Shown: piece by piece, positions 17,787 through 25,754 of the stretch
Layout: every line of letters starts with the position of its first letter
How positions within the stretch are numbered: position 1 is the stretch's first letter
From: Chthoniobacterales bacterium
GTDB taxonomy: Bacteria > Verrucomicrobiota > Verrucomicrobiia > Chthoniobacterales > UBA10450
Assembly: GCA_013694595.1 (NCBI GenBank)
Contig: JACDCC010000197.1
Span: 1-39,654 of the forward strand
Reading direction: 5' to 3'
Length of the DNA stretch: 39,654 nucleotides
Notes under the pieces: generated by a model
Database searches by the model: none
What the model was told of the DNA's origin: nothing
What the model saw: the letters and a program-made list of their open reading frames with translations, nothing else
Made by a program: the position numbers and the translations under genes

Positions 17787-17852
17787 CTCATTCTGTCTCC
17801 GTTCGTTCGTTCGCCCGGCCTGTCGGCAGTAACAAAGCACTATCAGTCGCGC

Positions 17853-18638
17853 ATGAGCCCGCTCGCCCAACCCGAAACCAGGCTCGTGAGCAAAAGCGGC
17901 ACCAGCAACGGCATCCTGCTTGCCGATAAAGCAACAAGCGCTCACCGGCTTCCGCCGCGACCATCGGCGGCGCCCTCCGCGGCACGAGCAGCCGCCAACG
18001 ACAGCCTGTTCGACCGCTTCGCCTGGCTCTACGTCTTCTTTCGCGAGAAGGTTTTCCGCGACGATACCGACCGCATCGCGAACGCGCTCTGGCCGGAAGG
18101 CTCACCTGCTCCTGGCGCCGAGTTGCTCGAGCTCGGCTGCGGCCCCGGCTTTTACTCCTGCGGACTGGCGGCGCGTTTCCCGACGATCTCCGTCCTCGGG
18201 GTTGACTGCTCGGCACAGCAGCTGACCTGTGCGAAGCGGAAAGCTCTCTCTCTGCAACTCAAGAACTGCGTGTTCGAACGCGACAACGTGCTCGAACTCA
18301 CGCACGGCGACGAAAGCGTCGACGCGGTGATCGCCGCCCGCCTTTTCACAGTTCTGCCGAATCGGGAGCGTGCCATCGCGGAGATGTTTCGCGTGCTGCG
18401 GCCCGGTGGGCGCTGCGTCATTGCGGAACCGCGTTACGCATTTTGGGCCTCGCTCCCGCTCTTTGCGATGTGGGTGATTGCGAGCCTAACATGCGTGAAC
18501 AACGGCTATCGTGAGCCGGCCAAAGCAACCGTGTTGGCGCCGTCTGAATTCAAACGCCTCTTCGCGACTCAGCCATGGCAGCGAGTGAGCACATGGTGCG
18601 ACGGACGTTATCAATACGCCCTCTGCGAAAAGGGTTGA
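17853..18638 (+). CDS. Class I SAM-dependent methyltransferase
   Basis: 261 residues. The first 45 are low-complexity and polar. A Methyltransf_11-type domain follows: LLELGCGPGFYSCGLA (SAM motif I, near residue 89), VLGVDCSAQQL, ERDNVLEL and the post-motif FRVLRPGGRCVIAEPRY. Near the C-terminus is a hydrophobic helix (LPLFAMWVIASLTCV), which suggests membrane association. The acceptor is unknown. It precedes a plus-strand series of glycan-related genes, so a lipid or sugar carrier is plausible (inference). Confidence 0.85.
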   Translation: MSPLAQPETRLVSKSGTSNGILLADKATSAHRLPPRPSAAPSAARAAANDSLFDRFAWLYVFFREKVFRDDTDRIANALWPEGSPAPGAELLELGCGPGFYSCGLAARFPTISVLGVDCSAQQLTCAKRKALSLQLKNCVFERDNVLELTHGDESVDAVIAARLFTVLPNRERAIAEMFRVLRPGGRCVIAEPRYAFWASLPLFAMWVIASLTCVNNGYREPAKATVLAPSEFKRLFATQPWQRVSTWCDGRYQYALCEKG

Positions 18639-18673
18639 CGCTCGAGGCGTCAAACAGCACAGGGCACGGCTGA

Positions 18674-19462
18674 ATGAACGCCGTCCATCGCCTCCTCGAT
18701 CCAGCCGACGGCGTCCAGGTGCCACAGAATCTTTGCGCCCTCGCAGTCATGACCAAAGCGCCGCGCGCCGGCCAGGTGAAGACGCGCCTTACGCCGCCGC
18801 TCACACCTGAAGAAGCTGCGGCGCTCAACACTTGTTTCCTGCGCGATACTACCGCGGCTATCTCTGTCGCGGCCGGTGAAGGAATCGCGCGCGGAGTCGG
18901 CGTTTACACGCCCGTTGGCGCCGAGAGCGCCTATATAGACATCCTTCCGGCGCACTTCGAGCTCGTGCCGCAGCGTGGCGACGCATTCGGTGAACGGCTG
19001 ACGTGCGCTGCCGAGGATTTGCTGCGCGTCGGGTACAAATCAGTTTGTCTGATCGACTCCGACAGCCCAACGGTCCCGCAGCGCGCCTATTCTGACGCCG
19101 CCAAGCTCCTCGCTCTGCCGGGCGACCGGATCGTCTTTGGCGCGTCCGATGATGGCGGGTATTACCTGATCGGAATGAAGAACCTGCACCGTCGGCTCTT
19201 CGAAAAGGTCGACTGGAGCACGGAACGCGTTGCCGAGCAGACACTGGAGCGTGCGAAAGAGATCGGCGTAAAGGTAGAACTGTTGCCGACCTGGTATGAC
19301 GTGGATGATCGAGTGACGTTACGCCGTCTCTGCGATGAACTGCTGGGCCCGTCCGCCGCCACGCGCGAAGGATACGCTGCGCCGGAGACACAAAAGTTTC
19401 TCACGCGCATCATCGAAACCGAAGGCCGCGACCGCATCTGGCCTAACGAGTCGAACAACTAG
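18674..19462 (+). CDS. DUF2064/TIGR04282 glycosyltransferase-like nucleotidyl-binding protein
   Basis: 262 residues. CALAVMTKAPRAGQVKTRLTPPLTPEEAAAL is the family's N-terminal nucleotide-binding block (CofC/MobA-like fold), ERLTCAAEDLL and CLIDSDSPTVPQ follow, and GASDDGGYYLIG is the metal/nucleotide signature; LPTWYDVDDRVTLRRL is the C-terminal marker. The ATG at 18674 has AGGG upstream and leaves a complete first beta strand. The substrate is unproven; family members sit in glycosyltransferase clusters, as here. Confidence 0.88.
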   Translation: MNAVHRLLDPADGVQVPQNLCALAVMTKAPRAGQVKTRLTPPLTPEEAAALNTCFLRDTTAAISVAAGEGIARGVGVYTPVGAESAYIDILPAHFELVPQRGDAFGERLTCAAEDLLRVGYKSVCLIDSDSPTVPQRAYSDAAKLLALPGDRIVFGASDDGGYYLIGMKNLHRRLFEKVDWSTERVAEQTLERAKEIGVKVELLPTWYDVDDRVTLRRLCDELLGPSAATREGYAAPETQKFLTRIIETEGRDRIWPNESNN

Positions 19463-19519
19463 CGGGCTACGAGGCACTGGATGACAGCCGGCTACGCCAC
19501 GTGTAGCTAGGGGGTGCGA

Positions 19520-20659
19520 ATGAACAGCACCAAGAAGCACGGCAAACGGGCGCTCGTCACCGGCGGCGCAGGACTCATTGGCTCCCACATCACGGACCTG
19601 CTGGTGCGCGAAGGCTGGACCGTCCGCGTTTTCGACAATCTCGAGCCAAACACTCACAAGCGCGGCAAGCCATCGTGGCTGAATCCCGACGCCGAGTTCG
19701 TGCAGGGCGACATCCGGAACCGCGATGAGATCACCGCAGCACTGCGCGATACCGATGTCGTTTTCCACGAAGCGGCCTATGGCGGCTACATGCCGGGGAT
19801 CGCCAAGTATGTAGATGTAAACAGCCTCGGCACCGCGCTGATGCTGGAGGTGATCCGCGAAGAAAACCTGCCGATCAAGAAGATCGTCGTGGCGTCTTCG
19901 CAGGCCGTTTATAGCGAAGGCGCAGCGGAATGCCCACAACACGGGCTCGTGTTCCCCGAAGTGCGTCCGGTCGAGCAACTCCGCCGTGGCGACTGGACGG
20001 TGCATTGTCCCGTCTGTGGTGGCGAAACCAGAAGCGTGCCGACTCCGGAAAACGCACCAGTCGGAGGAGAGACAGTCTATGGCCTAACGAAAATGGACCA
20101 GGAGAAGCTGGTGCTCCTCTGGGGCAAACAGGCAGGCATCCCGACGGTAGCGCTCCGTTACTCCTGCACCTACGGTCCGCGCCAATCGATCTTCAATCCC
20201 TACACCGGCGTAATCGCGATCTATTGCACACGCCTGCTGAACGACCTCCCGCCGGTGCTCTACGAGGACGGCGAGCAAACGCGCGACTTCTCGTTCGTCG
20301 AAGACATCGCGCGCGCCAACCTTCTCGCCGCGGAAACTGACAAGCTCGATGGCCTGCCGGTAAACGTCGGCAGCGGGAAAGGCGTCACCATCCGCGAAGT
20401 AGCGGAGCAGATTTCCGAAGCCCTCGGCATTCGTATCGCACCGCAAGCCAAAGGCGAATTTCGCCCCGGAGAAATGCGTCATCTCGCCAGCGGCACCGCA
20501 CGCATCCAAGCCGCCGGTTACAAGTCACAGGTCGATCTCGCCACCGGCATCGGCCGTTATCTCGAGTGGATCCGCGCTCAATCGGACGTGCGCGATTACT
20601 TCAGCGAGGCTGAGACGATCCTGCGCGCCAAAGGTATCGTCCACAGTGTGAGTAAATAG
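19520..20659 (+). CDS. NAD-dependent nucleotide-sugar epimerase with zinc-ribbon insertion
   Basis: Extended SDR of 379 residues. The ATG at 19520 has AGGGGG five bases upstream and is preferred to the GTG at 19514. The NAD motif VTGGAGLIGS is near the N-terminus, and the active-site Y187/K191 pair is in VYGLTK. Between strand 4 (VASSQAVY) and the active site is an insertion with C138, H141, C163 and C166 (CPQHG...CPVCGG), a likely zinc site. This resembles dTDP-4-dehydro-L-rhamnose 4-epimerase-type proteins; the actual sugar is inferred, not proven. Neighbouring glycan genes fit a role in nucleotide-sugar supply. Confidence 0.87.
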   Translation: MNSTKKHGKRALVTGGAGLIGSHITDLLVREGWTVRVFDNLEPNTHKRGKPSWLNPDAEFVQGDIRNRDEITAALRDTDVVFHEAAYGGYMPGIAKYVDVNSLGTALMLEVIREENLPIKKIVVASSQAVYSEGAAECPQHGLVFPEVRPVEQLRRGDWTVHCPVCGGETRSVPTPENAPVGGETVYGLTKMDQEKLVLLWGKQAGIPTVALRYSCTYGPRQSIFNPYTGVIAIYCTRLLNDLPPVLYEDGEQTRDFSFVEDIARANLLAAETDKLDGLPVNVGSGKGVTIREVAEQISEALGIRIAPQAKGEFRPGEMRHLASGTARIQAAGYKSQVDLATGIGRYLEWIRAQSDVRDYFSEAETILRAKGIVHSVSK

Positions 20660-20679
20660 AATCGCCTGCGCTTGCGCCG

Positions 20680-21714
20680 GTGCCCGTCACGCGCGAGACG
20701 ATTTGGGCGATGGCGAACTCAGCTCCGGGCGCACTGCCAGATTTCGGTGACCCGATCGCGGAGCATGCGCGGCGTGATTTTCCGCTGCTCGACACCGACA
20801 TGACCGTGAGCACCGCGCTGGAGCGCATCCGCTCCGAAGGCGTAGGCGAGCGTGTGATCTACTTCTACGCAGTCGACAAAGACAAGAAGCTCGCCGGGGT
20901 GCTGCCGACGCGGCGGCTGCTCACTTCGCAGCTCGATCAGCGTGTGGAAGAGATCATGATTCCGCGCGTCATCGCGATTCCTTCCACGGCCACGGTGCTC
21001 GATGCGTGCGAATTTTTTGTCCTCTACAAATTCTTCGCGTTCCCGGTGGTCGACGCCGAGAAGCGCATCGTCGGCGTGGTGGATGTGAACCTGTTCGCCG
21101 AGGAATTGCTCGTCGACCGCGATGATGATCAGCCTGTGAAGGATGACGTCTTTGAAGTGGTCGGCTTTCACCTGTCGCAGGTGCGTGATGTCTCGCCGCT
21201 GCGCGTCTTTCGGTATCGATTCCCGTGGCTGCTTGCCACCGTCGCAGGCGGCACCGCGTGCGCCGTTTTGGCAGGCGCTTTCGAGGCGACACTCGCGAGC
21301 AGTCTGGTGATCGCGTTTTTCCTGACGCTCGTGCTCGGATTGAACGAGAGCGTGAGCATGCAATCGATGGCGCTCACGATCCAGGCGCTGCGCAGCACCC
21401 GCGTCACCGCGCGGTGGTTTACGGCTGCATTGCGCCGCGAGATTCTGAACGCGGCGCTGCTCGGCCTCGGTAGCGGAGTGGTCGTCGGAACAATTGTGCT
21501 GGTCTGGCAGCGGAATATCGCCGCCGCGGTCACAATCGGATTGAGCATCGCGATTTCGCTCGTAGCGGCTGCATGTTTCGGACTCGCGATCCCGTCGCTG
21601 CTGCACTGGCTGAAGCTCGACCCGAAAATCGCCGCCGGCCCCATCACCCTCGCGGTTACGGATCTGGCAGCTCTGGCGTTTTACCTCTCGATCGCGACGT
21701 TGATCCTCCGATGA
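20680..21714 (+). CDS. MgtE-like divalent cation transporter, short form with CBS pair
   Basis: 344 residues. Residues about 28-165 are two CBS domains (VLPTRRLLTSQLDQRVEEIM, CEFFVLYKFFAFPVVDAEKRIVGVVDV). The membrane half has about five helices with MgtE-like signatures: LNESVSMQSMALTIQALRS and LDPKIAAGPITLAVTDLAALAFYLS. The N-terminal MgtE_N helical domain that gates canonical MgtE is missing. Magnesium or another divalent cation is the likely substrate. The start is GTG at 20680; ATG at 20710 is the alternative. Its stop overlaps the next gene's start (ATGA). Confidence 0.85.
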   Translation: MPVTRETIWAMANSAPGALPDFGDPIAEHARRDFPLLDTDMTVSTALERIRSEGVGERVIYFYAVDKDKKLAGVLPTRRLLTSQLDQRVEEIMIPRVIAIPSTATVLDACEFFVLYKFFAFPVVDAEKRIVGVVDVNLFAEELLVDRDDDQPVKDDVFEVVGFHLSQVRDVSPLRVFRYRFPWLLATVAGGTACAVLAGAFEATLASSLVIAFFLTLVLGLNESVSMQSMALTIQALRSTRVTARWFTAALRREILNAALLGLGSGVVVGTIVLVWQRNIAAAVTIGLSIAISLVAAACFGLAIPSLLHWLKLDPKIAAGPITLAVTDLAALAFYLSIATLILR

Positions 21715-22412
21715 CGCCCAAACATTTCGTATCTGTCGTTATCCCCGCGATGAATGAAGAAGAGCCGATCGCCGACGTGGTTCGCGAGGTGCTCGAAACG
21801 AACATTCCACGCGAGGTCATCGTGGTCGATAACGCCAGCACCGATCGCACTGCGGAGCGTGCGCAGGCTGCGGGAGCGCGGGTGGTCACAGAGCCGATGC
21901 CCGGCTACGGCCGAGCCTGCGCGACCGGCGTCCGAGCTGCGTCGTCGGAGTCGACCGTTCTGGTCTTCCTCGATGGCGACGGCAGCGATTGCGCGAACCT
22001 GATGTCGCGCATCGTGCAGCCGATTTTCGATGGCGAGCAGGACTTCGTGATCGGATCGCGCACACGGGGCGAACGCGAGCGTGGCAGCATGAATTTCCAG
22101 CAGGTCTTCTCCGGGCGCGTGGCAGGCTTGCTCCTGCGGATACTTTACGGCGTCAGCTATACGGACATGTGCCCCTTCCGCGCGATCCGGCGGGACGCGC
22201 TGGAGAAGCTCGGCATGGAAGAGCAAACCTATGGGTGGAATCTCGAGATGCAGATGCGCGCCGCGCGGGCCGGTTTGCGCATCCTGGAAGTGCCGGTGAA
22301 TCACCGCTGCCGCACCGGCGGTGAGTCGAAGGTGTCAGGAACATTGCGCGGCACGTTCGTCGCCGGCACTCGCATCATCGCAACTTTGTTTCGCGTTGCG
22401 GCCGAGAGATAG
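21711..22412 (+). CDS. Glycosyltransferase family 2
   Basis: The ORF track starts at 21573 inside mgtE; the ATG at 21711, overlapping the mgtE stop, gives 233 residues. GT-A fold: VSVVIPAMNEEEPIADVVREV, EVIVVDNASTDRTAERA, and the acidic FLDGDGSDCANLM; the later GSRTRGERERGSM and DMCPFRAIRR resemble dolichyl/polyprenyl-phosphate-sugar transferases. There is no C-terminal membrane tail. It likely transfers a hexose to a polyprenyl phosphate, which a GT-C enzyme such as that at 28887 could use (inference). Confidence 0.87.
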   Translation: MTPKHFVSVVIPAMNEEEPIADVVREVLETNIPREVIVVDNASTDRTAERAQAAGARVVTEPMPGYGRACATGVRAASSESTVLVFLDGDGSDCANLMSRIVQPIFDGEQDFVIGSRTRGERERGSMNFQQVFSGRVAGLLLRILYGVSYTDMCPFRAIRRDALEKLGMEEQTYGWNLEMQMRAARAGLRILEVPVNHRCRTGGESKVSGTLRGTFVAGTRIIATLFRVAAER

Positions 22413-22414
22413 CA

Positions 22415-22507
22415 GTCATCCCGAGCGAAGCCGAGGGATCCCGTGGTGAAACCTTAACGCTCCCGCCGCGGGATTCTTCGACTCCGCTCCGCTACGCTCA
22501 GAATGAC
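22415..22507. repeat. Palindromic dispersed repeat, copy 2
   Basis: A 93-base inverted repeat. Left arm GTCATCCCGAGCGAAGCCGA, right arm ending CGCTACGCTCAGAATGAC. It begins two bases after the GT2 stop and ends 13 bases before the stop of the convergent methyltransferase, filling almost the whole gap. Confidence 0.88.
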
Positions 22508-22520
22508 CACTGGGCGCGCG

Positions 22521-23240
22521 TTAGGGACGCCTCTCGAAGATCAGGAAGTAATCGACCTCGTCCGCTTTCACGAAATCGTGCTGCTCCACCAGCTCGAACC
22601 CCGCTTCTTCGGCTTCCTTGATGACGACATCTGCGTTCACGCCATGGTCGCTGCCGATGCCATTCTTATCAATCACGCCGAGCCTCGCATTCGGCCGCAT
22701 CGCGTCGCGCACGCGCCGCAAGAACGGCACTGGCTTTGCGATCTCGTGGTAGGTCTTCAGCAACAGGACGGCATCGACGCCGCTCTTCGGCAGCAGCGGA
22801 TCGGCCGGCTTGCCGAGAATGGTGCGGATCTGCGGCAGCTTTTCCTTCACCGCCCGCCGCTTGATGTGGCGGATGTAGTCGCGATTAATCTCCACCGCGT
22901 AGACCACGCCTTCCGCTCCGACGCGCCGCGCACTCCGCACCGTGAACCATCCCGAGCCCGCGCCGATATCCGCCACGCGCGAGCCACTCGAGATGTCGAG
23001 AAGGTCCATCACGCGTTCCACCTGCAGCTTCTCGTCGCGCTCCGGATCTTCGAAGATGGCGAGGTCGCCGGTGTAAGGATCGCTGGTCGGCCGTTCGGGC
23101 GCTTGGGAGCTGGTTTGAGCGCTGGCGCCTTGCGTAAACAAACCGCAGCTGAGAACAGGAACCAGTAGAAGCTTGCAGAGTTGCACGGCTAAAGAGTAAC
23201 CCCAGTGAGGCAAAGCGCGGAATAAAACGTCCGGCGGCAT
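22521..23240 (-). CDS. Exported class I SAM-dependent methyltransferase
   Basis: The ORF track's first M (23495) lies inside the divergent neighbour. ATG 23240 yields 239 residues; GTG 23186 would give a neat signal peptide (LCKLLLVPVLSCGLFTQGASA), possibly a lipoprotein with LSC as the lipobox. The catalytic domain has VADIGAGSGWFTVRSARRVG (SAM motif), VYAVEINRDYIRHIK, LLLKTYHEIAKPVPFLRRV and MRPNARLGVID. Export of a SAM methyltransferase is unexpected because SAM is cytoplasmic, so the hydrophobic N-terminus may be an inward-facing membrane anchor. The substrate is unknown. Confidence 0.75.
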   Translation of the reverse strand: MPPDVLFRALPHWGYSLAVQLCKLLLVPVLSCGLFTQGASAQTSSQAPERPTSDPYTGDLAIFEDPERDEKLQVERVMDLLDISSGSRVADIGAGSGWFTVRSARRVGAEGVVYAVEINRDYIRHIKRRAVKEKLPQIRTILGKPADPLLPKSGVDAVLLLKTYHEIAKPVPFLRRVRDAMRPNARLGVIDKNGIGSDHGVNADVVIKEAEEAGFELVEQHDFVKADEVDYFLIFERRP

Positions 23241-23252
23241 TTTCAAACATTC

Positions 23253-24842
23253 ATGAGCACCACCGCCGAGCCACACGAGACCTCGCGGTTGCCGCGAGCG
23301 AAACGTGTCGGGGCCGGACTCCTCGCCGGGACGCTGGCGGGCCTGGTCATGACGACGGTGATGTTGTTGCTCATGTCCATCTTCGGCGTCGCAACACCGC
23401 TCACGATCATCGGCGACCGGATCTCGGTGTTTTTCCCTGTCGAGCAGTTCCTCGCGCTGATGGGGAAGGTGGGCGGCTACAACCGGATGAAGCAACTCGG
23501 AGTCGGCTCCGTCATCCTTGGCCAGTTGATTTTCGGCGCCGCGGGTGGCGCGTTCTACGGATTGATCTCACCCCGGCTGTCGCGCGCTGGTCGACGGATG
23601 TTGTCGATCGGCGTCTTCATCGTGCTGCCACTGCTCGCGGTGGCCGCGTTCCTTTGGCCGGTGCTCGGAACGCACTACGGCGGTTATCCCATCCGGAACG
23701 CGACCGCTATTACGCTCGTCGGGCTTTTGCTGTCGTTCACCGCATTTGAACGGACGCTCGTCCTGAGTTTTGCCGGGATCACTGGCCGCCCGCGCGCGGT
23801 TCCGCCGGGCACGGAGTACACGCCGCCGATCGGCCGACGGGCACTGATCCTGGGCGGCCTCGGTTTGCTCGTTGCCGGTGGCGGATACGCTTTGCTCCGC
23901 AAACTCTGTGGAGTAGCAACCTTCAGCTACGACGGCTTGCAGTACAAAGGCGCCGGCGTGCAGCCGATCACGCCTAACGAGCAGTTCTACACGGTCACGA
24001 AGAATGTCGTTGACCCGGTAGTGCACGAGAAGGTCTGGCGGCTCGAGGTTACCGGCCTGGTGAAAACGAGGCAGCGCTACAAGATCGATCGCTTGAAGAG
24101 CCTCGACCGGGAGACGCAGGAGACGACGCTGATGTGCATCAGCAACGGACTGGGCGCGGGCCTCATCAGCAATGCCGTTTGGACAGGTGTGCCGCTGGTG
24201 AAGCTGCTCCGCGCCGCGTCGCCACTGCCGGAAGCCACGAAGGTGCTCCTGCACAGCGTGGATAATTACACAGACACCATCCCGCTCGCCAAGGCTCTCA
24301 ATCCGACCACGCTCATCGCCTACGAAATGAACGGCGAGCCGCTGCCGCACCGGCATGGTTTTCCGGCGCGGGTCATCGTGCCGGGTTACTTCGGAGAGAA
24401 ATCGGTGAAATGGATCACGCGCATCGAGCTCACGGATGATCGCGCCGCCGGTTTTTACGAAAAGCAGGGCTGGGGCCCCGACTTCATCGTGCCGACGCGA
24501 TCCCGCATCGATCAGCCGGAGAATGAATCGCGTGTCGATTTGGCATCGGCGTCCGCGGGCATCCCGCTCAAAGGCATCGCCTTCGGCGGCGACCACGGAA
24601 TCTCACGTGTGGAAATAAGTGCGGATGACGGCGCGACCTGGTCCGACGCGAAGATCGACTACCCCGGCACCAACCTGAGCTGGGCGCTCTGGAGCTTTGG
24701 CTGGTATCCGGCAGCGGCGGGCAGCTACACGCTCGTCGTCCGCGCGACTGATGGTGACGGCAACGTCCAAACTCTTGACGAGAAGCGCCCGTTCACATCC
24801 GGCGTGACCGGATTCCATCGCGTCGTAGTGCACCTCACCTGA
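23253..24842 (+). CDS. Membrane-anchored sulfite-oxidase-like molybdopterin oxidoreductase
   Basis: 529 residues. The first 210 carry about five membrane helices (AGLLAGTLAGLVMTTVMLLL, LIFGAAGGAFYGLIS, IGVFIVLPLLAVAAFL, ALILGGLGLLVAGGGYALL). The rest is an oxidoreductase molybdopterin-binding domain (about 235-420): QPITPNEQFYTVTKN, the molybdenum-ligand cysteine in LMCISNGLGAGLISNA, WTGVPLVKLL, then PARVIVPGYFGEKSVKWI, and a Mo-co dimerisation domain (FGGDHGISRVEISADDGATW). The active site should face the periplasm. No haem domain is fused, so electrons go to an unknown partner. No dedicated moco genes are nearby. Confidence 0.85.
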   Translation: MSTTAEPHETSRLPRAKRVGAGLLAGTLAGLVMTTVMLLLMSIFGVATPLTIIGDRISVFFPVEQFLALMGKVGGYNRMKQLGVGSVILGQLIFGAAGGAFYGLISPRLSRAGRRMLSIGVFIVLPLLAVAAFLWPVLGTHYGGYPIRNATAITLVGLLLSFTAFERTLVLSFAGITGRPRAVPPGTEYTPPIGRRALILGGLGLLVAGGGYALLRKLCGVATFSYDGLQYKGAGVQPITPNEQFYTVTKNVVDPVVHEKVWRLEVTGLVKTRQRYKIDRLKSLDRETQETTLMCISNGLGAGLISNAVWTGVPLVKLLRAASPLPEATKVLLHSVDNYTDTIPLAKALNPTTLIAYEMNGEPLPHRHGFPARVIVPGYFGEKSVKWITRIELTDDRAAGFYEKQGWGPDFIVPTRSRIDQPENESRVDLASASAGIPLKGIAFGGDHGISRVEISADDGATWSDAKIDYPGTNLSWALWSFGWYPAAAGSYTLVVRATDGDGNVQTLDEKRPFTSGVTGFHRVVVHLT

Positions 24843-24847
24843 CCAAT

Positions 24848-24961
24848 TGTAGCGGCGCTTGTGCCAAGCGCCTTGAGCGGCAGGTGTAGAGGCGCTTATG
24901 CCAAGCTCCTGAGCGCTGCGCCGCGGCGGAGGCGTCGGTGCTTGACACAAGCACCGCTACA
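24848..24961. repeat. Palindromic element with tandem and inverted copies (TGTAGCGG family)
   Basis: 114 bases. Copy one begins TGTAGCGGCGCTTGTGCCAA, a diverged direct copy starts near 24883 (GTGTAGAGGCGCTTATGCC), and the end GTGCTTGACACAAGCACCGC continuing TACA is an inverted copy. The outer arms would pair nearly perfectly. It lies between convergent genes, six bases after the oxidoreductase stop, and contains the mutM stop codon. Confidence 0.8.
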
Positions 24962-25754
24962 TTCGCTGGCACCTGGCGCACCACGCGGTCGTCCGTCCGC
25001 CGATCGTGCCGCGCTCCAGCTGCCTGCCGTGACGCGGGCAAACACCGCCCGACTTCCAGCGTTGATGGATCAACCACGAGCGTGGCGGCTCGGAGAAGTC
25101 ATTGCCGATGATCCGCATAGCTTCGCGGCTAACGAAACGTGTCGCGCGCCGCAACGCCGCTTGCTGCGGCAGAGTTAAACTCCCCGCCCACGCGGCCGGA
25201 GCAATCCGCGCCCGCCACAGGATCTCGTCCGCCATCCAATTACCAACACCCGGAAAGCCGTTCTGCAGTAGCAACACCGCCTTGATCGGCGCACGACCGT
25301 GGCGCCGCAGAAAGTCGGAGACAAACGTGGCGTTGAACATCTCCGATCCGATCTCCGGCGCACCCTCCGACCACCAGTCCGGCGCCACTTTCCCGTGGTC
25401 GAATTTCACCCGCCCGAACATTCTCGGGTCGCGAAAAACGAGCGCGCGCTTCGCTTGCTGGAGCACCAGGTGATCGTGTTTCCCGGGGTGGAACGGCCCC
25501 GGTTCCACCCGCAGTGTACCGCTCATCCCGAGGTGAATCCCGAGCCAGCCCCCACCGGAAAAGCGAAACAGCATCTGCTTGCCGCGCGCCCGTGATTCTA
25601 CGAATCGACTGCCGGTCACGCGCCGGCGCAGCTCACTCGTGCTGGCGCCACGAAACACTCGTTTCTCGGCGTGTAATCTCACGGCCACGACCTTGGCGCC
25701 AACGCCGCAATCCCACTGCCGACGATAGTATTCGACTTCCGCCAGCTCCGGCAT
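24957..25754 (-). CDS. mutM: Formamidopyrimidine-DNA glycosylase (Fpg/MutM)
   Basis: Bifunctional glycosylase/AP-lyase that removes oxidised purines. The start ATG at 25754 gives MPELAEVEYY: the N-terminal proline nucleophile and E3 are retained, whereas the usual second proline of MPELPEVE is alanine. The lysine of ARGKQMLF matches the conserved minor-groove residue, and GVGNWMADEILWRARI is the H2TH signature. The C-terminal zinc finger is C-x2-H...C-x2-C (VCPRHGRQ, WCARCQ) with the conserved arginine in IGGRTTAWC. The protein has 265 residues and its stop codon lies within the TGTAGCGG repeat. trxB is divergent. Confidence 0.92.
   Translation of the reverse strand: MPELAEVEYYRRQWDCGVGAKVVAVRLHAEKRVFRGASTSELRRRVTGSRFVESRARGKQMLFRFSGGGWLGIHLGMSGTLRVEPGPFHPGKHDHLVLQQAKRALVFRDPRMFGRVKFDHGKVAPDWWSEGAPEIGSEMFNATFVSDFLRRHGRAPIKAVLLLQNGFPGVGNWMADEILWRARIAPAAWAGSLTLPQQAALRRATRFVSREAMRIIGNDFSEPPRSWLIHQRWKSGGVCPRHGRQLERGTIGGRTTAWCARCQRM

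Larger units (their letters stand above)
17551..17852. other. Divergent intergenic region, candidate DnaA-binding or origin segment
   Basis: 302 bases with no gene. Two consensus DnaA boxes occur (17659-17667 and 17778-17786, inverted) with an A/T-rich, purine-rich stretch between them (AAGAAGAAGAGAATG, GGAATAAATAAATC). A TTCG triple repeat lies near 17800. The region also carries the promoters for the two flanking divergent genes. Confidence 0.45.

Noticed and set aside
20719-21606. 295-aa minus-strand ORF opposite the MgtE-like gene
   Set aside because: Charged low-complexity translation with no motifs; the plus strand encodes CBS and MgtE signatures.
23568-24596. 342-aa minus-strand ORF opposite the molybdoenzyme
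   Set aside because: Antisense shadow without domain motifs.
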